From positions 1-64,000 of the forward strand of contig CAYVIB010000023.1 of assembly GCA_964451365.1 (NCBI GenBank): a stretch of DNA of 64,000 bases, given 5' to 3'. This stretch comes from CAYVIB01 sp964451365 (GTDB taxonomy: Bacteria; Pseudomonadota; Gammaproteobacteria; Pseudomonadales; Cellvibrionaceae). Position numbers and translations under genes: made by a program. This document shows, one piece after another, positions 53,301-61,400 of the stretch (positions are counted from its first letter, which is position 1; each line of letters begins with the position of its first letter). The notes under the pieces are model-generated. The model had not been told where the DNA came from. It was given only the letters and a program-made list of their open reading frames with translations, and ran no database searches.

Positions 53301-53808
53301 AAGTTAAAAAAATTTTTTAAGTGCTGAAGTCCCACGACGTTTTTGGGCTCAACTGATTTTATAGCGCTCTTTTAAAAGTGTTGGGTGGAAATACAGGTTT
53401 TACCCAAACACAACTAGTGCCCACCGTTTTAAATGTAACAAGCGAGAATAGAGAGTGATCAGAGAGAATGCGAAAGAGTAGCAAATCTCTATCCGCTAAG
53501 ACAGTCTTTGGTGGTTACGCCAAACCCCCATGGGTATTTTAATCCTTCGCCGCACGATCTCTATGCTTGGATATGAATGTAGGGGAATGGCTGCGAATAT
53601 AGGTCTATCATCTAGATCACCTTTACATCCACAAACCGCTCCATTATTGGATTGTCGCAGTGCGGTTATCATTGGTAGCAACACTTCTGTTTGTGAATTG
53701 AATTCGTTTGGTTAGAGGTTTTTAACTCGAAGTAAATGTCTTTGCTATCTCTATTGGAGCTCGTGCTTTAGGTGAGCACTATCAGCTGATAAGGACTGGT
53801 AAAGTCTG
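53301..53808. other. Gap between mutS and the glycosyltransferase gene
   Basis: About 500 AT-rich bases without a supported gene. TATAAA on the minus strand at 53363-53358 may be the mutS -10 box. TATCAGCTGATA (53780-53791) is a perfect 12-bp palindrome just beyond the glycosyltransferase stop. Confidence 0.4.
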
Positions 53809-55026
53809 TCAGTGCAATAGGTCTATACATATATCCCTGAATATTTCAGCGCCCTGATCTTCACGAAAATGCGGGTACCTCATGGCTATGTTGCAGGCGG
53901 CGATTTTATGAGAGGGTTGGTTGAGCATTAAGTTGATTTTATCGATCAGCGAGTCCACATCATCGCTATACCTCACGATCCTGGCTGCGCCGGTTTTTTC
54001 CGCCAGTTTCGCTATATTTCTTTGTTCCAGTTGCCCCGGAGAAGCGAGTACAGGCACACCCTCCGAAATCGCCCGGGCGATAGTTGTTCCCCCATCCACA
54101 ATGGCAAGGTCCGTCGATCGCAGAAGATCGAGGTTCGTTGGTGCGTCAAGCAGTTTTATGTGGGGTGAAGGTGGTTTGGATGGTAGGGCTTTTCCACCGC
54201 CGATGTATATCAGCATATTGGCTTTCACCTGCGCCAGTGCGGGTAAGAGGTATCTAAGGCTACGATTACCGCAATTCAGGTAGGTGAAAATATTAAACTT
54301 ATGCTTGCTATCCGGCCATGTGGCGGTTGGTAAGCTGTCGTTTTTTCTTTTTAACGGACCAACATACGCTGCATCGATTCGTTTGCTCGCATACATGTCC
54401 AATTCGGGCATGTTTGTAATAACTACCTTGTCCGCCACGAAAAGGTCGCTTATAAAATTTATCCGTTCAATACCCATGCGGTTCGCGACTTTGTTTACGG
54501 TGTCAACGGCCCTGGCCTCGGCAGACTGGATCTGTGCATCCACTCCGTGAGCGGGAAAAATTTTTTCCGCCGCTGTACCTGGTACTAATGCGCCAAAGCC
54601 AACACCGGTAACTATTTTCTTGAACGAGTAGGTTTTTGCAGCAAGTAAAGCGGTTGGCGCATAGTCAAAAACCACCAGATCGGGAGAATAAATATCAAAA
54701 AGTGCGCGCCAAGCCTTCACCAGTGCCTGTAAGCCCGCGAATGAATCGTAACCGCGTTGCAAAAGAATGTCCGGCATACATAGAGTTTGTTTTTGCTGTT
54801 TTTCCTTTGGTAGCCATACTGGAGCTTGTACCAGCTTTATGTCGATATCGTGGAATGCTCTTTCGGATTGGTGCAGCTCCTTGGCTGCAACCAGGACGTC
54901 AAACGATGCTCTCCTTAGGGCGATAGCAAGATGCTTAAAGCTGAATAAGTGCCCAAGGTTGCTACCCAGCTCCCAGACAAGTAAGATTTTTCGCTGCGTG
55001 ATGTTTGAATTGGTACTATTGTTCAC
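53809..55026 (-). CDS. GT-B glycosyltransferase, UGT/macrolide type
   Basis: A 405-residue glycosyltransferase-like protein. The N-terminal Rossmann domain starts LLVWELGSNLGHLFSFKHLA, resembling the GxGH(x)nP start of UGT-type enzymes. The donor domain has FTYLNCGNRSLRYLL, then IKLLDAPTNLDLLRSTDLAI and VDGGTTIARAISEGVPVLASPG, matching the HGG(x)nT(x)EA(x)xGxP motif with DGG in place of HGG, followed by QLEQRNIAKLAEKTGA. Loss of the His may alter donor binding. The start is GTG with AAGGGA upstream. It is divergent from a methyltransferase in an AT-rich cassette. The acceptor is unknown; sugar transfer to a small molecule or lipid is likely. Confidence 0.78.
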   Translation of the reverse strand: MNNSTNSNITQRKILLVWELGSNLGHLFSFKHLAIALRRASFDVLVAAKELHQSERAFHDIDIKLVQAPVWLPKEKQQKQTLCMPDILLQRGYDSFAGLQALVKAWRALFDIYSPDLVVFDYAPTALLAAKTYSFKKIVTGVGFGALVPGTAAEKIFPAHGVDAQIQSAEARAVDTVNKVANRMGIERINFISDLFVADKVVITNMPELDMYASKRIDAAYVGPLKRKNDSLPTATWPDSKHKFNIFTYLNCGNRSLRYLLPALAQVKANMLIYIGGGKALPSKPPSPHIKLLDAPTNLDLLRSTDLAIVDGGTTIARAISEGVPVLASPGQLEQRNIAKLAEKTGAARIVRYSDDVDSLIDKINLMLNQPSHKIAACNIAMRYPHFREDQGAEIFRDICIDLLH

Positions 55027-55116
55027 TAACGTCCCTTGGTTGGCTCCATCGAATCTTAGGCGGCATTCTGTATCCTTTTATCACTTGAAAACAATAGAAT
55101 TGCGGTACGTAACATT

Positions 55117-55959
55117 ATGACAATTCCCATAGTGAATAAATATGCTTTCGATATGGCTGTTTGCAAGGTGATACATCAAATTCATGACCGACCGGTAATA
55201 TACTATGAATCGCATGTAAAGGATATTATAGCCACCTCCTACGCGATTGACCTATATAACCCACCTGCCGCTCCCGGGTCAGATCCGGCAATACGTGCGA
55301 CGGTTATCTCTCATGCCTTATTCGTGCAACATCAGCTTTTGGAGGCGGCCAAGGCAGGAATATCTCAATATGTTGTTGTGGGCGCGGGTCTGGATACGGC
55401 GGCGTTTGATGTGCTAGAACGTTATCCTGGTTTGACTATCTATGAGGTCGACAACCAGGAGATTCAGGATTGGAAGATTTCTCTTTTCGCAGCCGCAGGC
55501 ATTGAAACGCCAGCGAACCTCAAGTTAGTCTCGGCAGACATCGATTGCGAGTGCCTGTTGACTGCGTTGGTTGACCGTGGATTCGATAAAAGTCGGCCCG
55601 CGTTTTATTCGTTGCTGGGAGCGGCTCTTCTTAGTAAGAGTCAGGTATTGCGGTTGTTGGAAATCATTGGTAACGGTGCCATCGGTACAGAAGTTGTTTT
55701 AAGTTATGTTACAGAGACCGAATCCGAGCCGGGCAAACGTCATCTATACAGGGAATCGCAAGGGAAACTCCCGAATCGAAAGGCGCGCGCGCGGTGCTTC
55801 TTCAATTCCGCAAACCTGCAAGCGGATATGGGGTGGATGGGGTATTCAAAGATGACCGATATTGGCTGTAAGGAATTAAATACACAATACTTTGATAACC
55901 GTAACGATGGTTTAAGAATTCCCCAGAGTAGAATACGGCTACTTGATGCGGTGGTTTAG
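55117..55959 (+). CDS. Leucine carboxyl methyltransferase (LCM/PPM) family SAM methyltransferase
   Basis: A 280-residue SAM methyltransferase. RATVISHALFVQHQL precedes motif I YVVVGAGLDTAAFDVL (about 87-103), then IYEVDNQEIQDWK with the acidic ribose-binding residue. These match the LCM family, which includes many bacterial O-methyltransferases of polyketide and other secondary metabolite clusters. The usual SxLGVTxYL segment reads YSLLGAALLSKSQVL. No signal peptide. It is convergent with the ligase gene (14 bases between stops) and divergent from the glycosyltransferase. Substrate unknown. Confidence 0.8.
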   Translation: MTIPIVNKYAFDMAVCKVIHQIHDRPVIYYESHVKDIIATSYAIDLYNPPAAPGSDPAIRATVISHALFVQHQLLEAAKAGISQYVVVGAGLDTAAFDVLERYPGLTIYEVDNQEIQDWKISLFAAAGIETPANLKLVSADIDCECLLTALVDRGFDKSRPAFYSLLGAALLSKSQVLRLLEIIGNGAIGTEVVLSYVTETESEPGKRHLYRESQGKLPNRKARARCFFNSANLQADMGWMGYSKMTDIGCKELNTQYFDNRNDGLRIPQSRIRLLDAVV

Positions 55960-55973
55960 TGGTACGTGTGATA

Positions 55974-57278
55974 TTACTGTTCAATGACAAGATGGCGTAA
56001 TTTACCTTTATGAAGAGGAATCCTGTCCACCAAGTTGACTTTTACATCCACAGGCCCTTCAAAGAAAGCTTCCAGCATTTCCTGAATTTGCGATTTCAGT
56101 GAATAATGCCACTCCTTATCCGGAACAATATTGACTACGAAGCGGTCACTTTTTTGAATAACTTGAAATTGCCTGCACCCGCCTATTTTTCGCAAGGATG
56201 AATGAATGTGGATGCTGTTTTTGTATCGGTTCCCCGCGATCTTGAACGGCGGATGGATTTTGCCATCGATTCGCTCAATAACAGGATGTTGTCGGCCACA
56301 ATCACAAGGCGCGCCAAAGCTTGCATAGTCTCCAACAGCGTAGCGAAATAATGGAGACAGATAGTTATGTAGCGTGGTGAGAAGTACTTGTCCCGTCTTT
56401 CCGGGTGGGCAGGGCCGCATATTTTCGTCAACAATTTCCAGTATGATATTTTCACAGTGAACGTGTAGGCTACCTTTTTCGCATTCCGAAGCCAGGTAAC
56501 CTGATTCGCGACAGGTATACATGTCTTTGATCGTGAACCGGGTTTGGATTTTATCTCGCAGACTGTTAGGTAAAGGTTCGGAGAGGCTTTTAATAGTGGT
56601 TAACTTTAAATCTGAAAAATTGGTTAAATAATCGGATAGCAGTTCGAGGTTTGAAGGATAGCTGACAAGATAGTCCGGATTTATTTTTTTTAGCCATTCC
56701 ACTTGATTGTCCGGATCACGTTCGATACTGAGACCGTAACTTGGCCCACATTCTGTACTCTCGGCTATCCAGCGGTCCCAATAGTTCCTTGACACGCCGT
56801 GCCAGGCATCATCCGATTTATCAAAAAATATAATGGCCGCCAAGCTTTGCTTAGGATCGAGACCATTCCATTGCAGGTCCCGCAGATTAAGTGCTTTATA
56901 CCATTCTTGGGTGGCATTGGTCTGAAAAATTTTCACTGGGATACCACTGCTTCCCGAAGTGAATATAGGGCCAGCGTTTACTATACCCGGAGGCATGCTC
57001 TGCGCAATGCAAAAATCAATATTGTTTTGGTACTCTTGCCGGCTTAAAATGGGGGTGTTGCCTGTATAATCCTCAATGCAAGTTATAGTTGCAGGTAGCC
57101 GATTTTTGTAGAAGGGAACGTGTAAGCGTGCATGTTCAAGCAGCCGGGAAAGTTCTGCAAGTTGGATACGTTTGAGTCTGTCTATCGAAAAATATTCGGC
57201 TCTAATTAAATTTTCGTATATTCGTCGATATATCGGCATCTGTTCTTTTGGAATATCGAAAAGTTTAAACCGCTTCAC
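55974..57278 (-). CDS. PaaK/CapK-type adenylate-forming enzyme
   Basis: A 434-residue member of the adenylate-forming (ANL) superfamily, phenylacetate-CoA ligase / CapK branch. The ATP loop is FTSGSSGIPVKIFQT (about 107-121). RESGYLASECEKG (near 255) is the Y/E acyl-adenylate region, and LFRYAVGDYASFG (near 330) gives the Arg/Asp ribose contact. A Cys triplet CDCG follows in the position of a zinc-like motif seen in PaaK relatives. The reaction is probably carboxylate activation, to CoA or to a carrier or amine. Its start overlaps the upstream methyltransferase by 4 bases, so the two are an operon. Confidence 0.8.
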   Translation of the reverse strand: MKRFKLFDIPKEQMPIYRRIYENLIRAEYFSIDRLKRIQLAELSRLLEHARLHVPFYKNRLPATITCIEDYTGNTPILSRQEYQNNIDFCIAQSMPPGIVNAGPIFTSGSSGIPVKIFQTNATQEWYKALNLRDLQWNGLDPKQSLAAIIFFDKSDDAWHGVSRNYWDRWIAESTECGPSYGLSIERDPDNQVEWLKKINPDYLVSYPSNLELLSDYLTNFSDLKLTTIKSLSEPLPNSLRDKIQTRFTIKDMYTCRESGYLASECEKGSLHVHCENIILEIVDENMRPCPPGKTGQVLLTTLHNYLSPLFRYAVGDYASFGAPCDCGRQHPVIERIDGKIHPPFKIAGNRYKNSIHIHSSLRKIGGCRQFQVIQKSDRFVVNIVPDKEWHYSLKSQIQEMLEAFFEGPVDVKVNLVDRIPLHKGKLRHLVIEQ

Positions 57279-58078
57279 GGCTGACGGGTTGGTTTGACTT
57301 TATAGTGGATAATTGGGCATCTTTCCGACAAGCTGTAACTGCCCTGATTAATGGAGATTTCGAGGAATCTTTTATTCATTATTGGATTTAGTTCCTGCAT
57401 TGTTGGAAACGAGTATTTTGCTTTAATGTTTTTATAAATATGTATAGTGTCAACGCTGTGTTTGTCCCATTTTGACTGCAATTCAATGTTTTTCTTGCTC
57501 AAGGAGATCCACTCATTCCATATATCCATTAAGACTATCCCTGCTTCAAACGATGTTTGCAATGCCATAGCCAGTCTCCATTTAAATGCGTGAAAATTAT
57601 CATCGGCCGTTTTTAAGACTTGAGAAATATTTTCTTTATCCTCAGGGGAAATGAAAAAGCGAATAAACAGATTGCCATCTTCTTTTAAAACGCGACGTAT
57701 CTCTTTATTCAGACAATAATAAAGTGCCGGTTCGCCCAGAGTGGTGTAACAGCCATCGCCTATCACTACGTCAATACTGTTTGATTTTACTGGCATGTAA
57801 AACCAATCTCCTAAAACGCATTTATGGGGACATAAGGGATTCCAGAGGGTTTTAACCATTGAGGGTGATTTTTCTATAACATGCAAGTCAGCCCCATTGG
57901 GCCAGGAAAGTTCAATAATCTCCGTGGTGGTGCCCAGGAGCAAGACCTTTAAGCTGTCATGCTTTGCTGCAATGTTATAAATCAGGGTTTTATAGATGTC
58001 GATATCGTCGGTGGAAGGGCGCAGTGGACTTGTCACACGTTTCCATTTTTCCGCGTAATTGTCCCAATGACTTCCCAT
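57275..58078 (-). CDS. Class I SAM-dependent methyltransferase
   Basis: A 267-residue methyltransferase. MGSHWDNYAEKWKRVTSPLRP resembles the start of ubiquinone/menaquinone-type methyltransferases. Motif I is degenerate (KVLLLGTTTEIIEL in place of VLDxGxGxG), followed by LHVIEKSPSMV with the ribose Glu, LGDWFYMPVKSNSIDVVIGDG (motif post-I) and EIRRVLKEDGNLFIRFF (motif III). It is the first gene of the operon with the adenylate-forming enzyme. The changed motif I raises the chance of altered SAM affinity. Substrate unknown. Confidence 0.75.
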   Translation of the reverse strand: MGSHWDNYAEKWKRVTSPLRPSTDDIDIYKTLIYNIAAKHDSLKVLLLGTTTEIIELSWPNGADLHVIEKSPSMVKTLWNPLCPHKCVLGDWFYMPVKSNSIDVVIGDGCYTTLGEPALYYCLNKEIRRVLKEDGNLFIRFFISPEDKENISQVLKTADDNFHAFKWRLAMALQTSFEAGIVLMDIWNEWISLSKKNIELQSKWDKHSVDTIHIYKNIKAKYSFPTMQELNPIMNKRFLEISINQGSYSLSERCPIIHYKVKPTRQP

Positions 58079-58490
58079 TCAGGTATCCTAGGCCTTATAA
58101 ATTTAATAAAGATATGATAATAGCATCAACGGAAGGCTTTGCTTTGGCCAAGATTTTTAATCTTGTAATTTGTGTATTTATTGTGCTATCTTGGCGTCCA
58201 TAATTAAAAAGTAAAAACATGCTATGTTTTTGGTAATTGTAAGATAATAATCTAAGTTATTGAAACATAAATGGATTTTACTGGCGTTATGCGTAACACG
58301 CAAATAAGAAGAAACAGGTAGCGCACATTAAGCCAGAATAAGCTTCCTCGACATTGGAATCGGGCTATCGCAAGTAAGACAGGGAGCACTCCAAAGCTGT
58401 TCGCGACATTCCATTCTGCTTTGTGTGAATAAATTGTGGTTGTGCCAAGCCATAATTGGCATGACTGTGTCGGGTTTTAAAAAAAAGGGA
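58079..58490. other. AT-rich divergent region before the giant Ig-repeat gene
   Basis: Holds the divergent promoters of the methyltransferase operon and the Ig-repeat gene. TGCCAA (58443-58448) and TTGGCA (58456-58461) form an inverted repeat just before the gene start, a candidate regulator site. No other gene is supported. Confidence 0.4.
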
Positions 58491-61400
58491 ATGGAGCAGC
58501 ACTTGTTTGTGAAGAAGCGGTTGCTAAAGCGTTTAGTTAGCATCTGGTTGTGTCTGGGGTTTACTCATGTAGTGGCGCAAGTAGATATTCGTGCGGTAGA
58601 CCGGATTACTGAAACCGATAGTCAAATCCGGTATGTGGCGACCATTAGTGATTGCCAGAATCTCGCCTCTGTTTCAGCGGGCAGCGCAGAAGTTATGCAA
58701 GTCTTCCAGCGCGAAGATGTCTCTATCGATCCTTCCCATCCAGGCAAGTGTTTTATCGATTTCACCGTCAGTGGCCCGTCCCGCTTATACCCCAATGTAA
58801 TCACAACTCTGCCCGATGGAAGCACGTCTACCTTTGCCGAGGCTTTCGAGGTTGAAGGCGAAGCCCCGACGATTGAGTATCAGTCAGTATCGATACGGGA
58901 TACCGAGGCCGGCCAGTTACTGGTGGTTAGCATCAAAGCCATGGATAACACGGACATCAGTTATCTTGGGGTGGATGTGCTCGGCCTGCGGGCTTCCGAT
59001 CTTCGTTCTCATGGCGGTGTGATTGCCGAAGCGAGAAATTCTGCCTTTGCCCGAACCAATGGAACGGAACGGGTGTATCCCATCAGCGAATGGCAGTCCG
59101 AATACACGGTAAAGATCCCGATCTCCTCACCGCTTGCGGGTGAAGAGATTGCCTATGATGCTATTGTACTGATTGACGCCTATGTTGTTGATTCCTCGGG
59201 GAATCAAGCGAACTTCTCCAAGGTGGCGTTTACCGGGGACTCCATTCAGGAGCAAGCCTATTCACTGCATATTTCCACTACTCCGATAGTCATTAATAAC
59301 CCCTTGCAAGCGCCAGTGCTTTCGCCCTCCATCGAGTTCCAGTTTCGCGGCCTGGTGGATGTTACGGGCGCGGGTAATGGCGTAACTTACGAATCCTCCC
59401 ATCCCGACCTGATTGGCGTCACGTCGCGCGGGTTTGTTTATGCACTGCAGGAGACAGACTCGGAAAATGTCACTATCGAGGTTTCCTATCCGGGTCTGGA
59501 ATCGCGCTTCGTTCCGGTTATCGCGGATTTCAGCAAACAGATAGTGGACTTGCGCGTTGCGGGAGTGACCGCAGATAGCTCGTTCGAACTGGGAAGGCTG
59601 AACGATTGGTTCGCCCTTCCCGAAGTCCAGGCGATTTTCGACGACGGTTCCGCCTCGGTTATCCGTGGCCACTGGACTCCGGTTGTCACAGTAGGCGCGG
59701 CGTCATCGGCGTACTTGCAGAAAAACCGGTTAAACGAGCTCCGGTCTTCCGTTGTTATTTCCCCTTCGGCGCCAGCTTTCGTGACATTGAGTCTGCTGGA
59801 ACTGCCGGGTATTTCCTCGAGCGTGGCGGTGACGGCTCGTGACGGACAGCCCACAGTGAGTATGGATGTTCCCACTACCGCTTTCGTTGGAACCGACTTG
59901 GTTCTCGATGCGCAGGTTGAGGATGATGTCGGTGTTTCCGAAGTACGGTTTTTCCTGGACGGCGGGTTAATAGGGGCGCGCAACCAGGCACCGTGGCAGT
60001 TGACCTTGCCGATTTCCGAAGAACTGGAGGGGCGCACCCTGTCTGTTCGGGCCGAAGTGACTGACACCGTCGGCCAAACGGGTACTACACTGGAGCACTT
60101 TCTTCAGGTAAGCAAACAACCCGCCTCGAATGTACCCGCATTCGATTTTGAACTGCCTGTGGATGGGGTTAGGGTTGTTGAAACCTCGCCGTTCAGTATA
60201 CAGGTCGCCACCTCATTGGGGTTTCTGCCAGATGATTTTGAGCCCCAGAGTGGTATCTCTCATGTGGAGTTTTATCTGGATGCCGGAAAAGTTGGCGAAG
60301 CCATGTACCCTCTGGTGGAAGTCCGGGACGTACTGGTTGGCACTGAGGTCAAAAAGGAGCTTTACGAAGTTTGGCGCTTCACTCACAAAGCGCCTTCGAT
60401 CTCGACCACGGAAACAAGTCTGAGCGTCAGTGCCAGGGTTCATACCAGTCGCAGCCAGAAAGATTCGCCGGCAAAGCTGATCCGTATTGTCGAAAACCGG
60501 CCTCCGGCGGTCTTGCTGCAATCCCCGCAAGTCGGTGCCATCGCCACCATCGGCAAGCCTCTCCCGATCACGGCTTCCATATCGGACGAAACGCTGTCGC
60601 TGGGCACCCAGGTGGATTTTATTGTTGAAGGGAAGGTCGTCGAAACGCGCCGCATATCCAGGTCTGTCGAGGAAGATGGTGATGTTTTGCTGGCACCGTC
60701 AGTTATGGACACAGAAACCCGAATGCTGACTTTCTCTTATCCCGTGCTCGAAGAACATCTCGGATCGACGTTGGCGATTCAGGTCAGGGCGACGGACTAC
60801 CACGGCAAAATCACGACATCCGAAGTCGTGCGCGTACCCGTCAAGGGAGATCAAGCCCCGACGGTGGCCCTTAGCCATCCTGTGACAGGGGCGTCTTTCG
60901 TTGCAGGATTGCCCATCCAACTGCGCGCGGAGGCGACCGACGATCTCGCGGTGGAAAAAGTGGACTTTTATGTTGACAGCCAACTGGTCGGCTCCGACGT
61001 CCGTCCGCCGTATGCCTATAACTTCGAAACGCCGGAAACCATTGAAAAGGAGCAGGTGCTTTCGATGTATGCGGTGGTCACGGACAGTTCGGGCAAGACC
61101 GCACAAAGTAATATTGCCGAAGTGATCCTCGGGCACGATGAAGAACCTCCTGTAGTCAATTTCGCCTCTCCCGCCGTGACCAGTGGGGAAAATATTGCCG
61201 AAGTCATCTCGGGCAGCGAGTTCGTTATCAAGGTGGCGGGCTACGACAATGTCGGAGCGACCAGGGCGGAACTGAGGGGAGTGCGCCGGGAAGGAAACGG
61301 ATATATTCTCACTGATAACCTGGCTGACGTAGTTACTGGAGAGGACTTCCTGTTACAGCAGATTCCCGGAGCGTTAAAGGCGTATTCGGCATTGCTGTTG

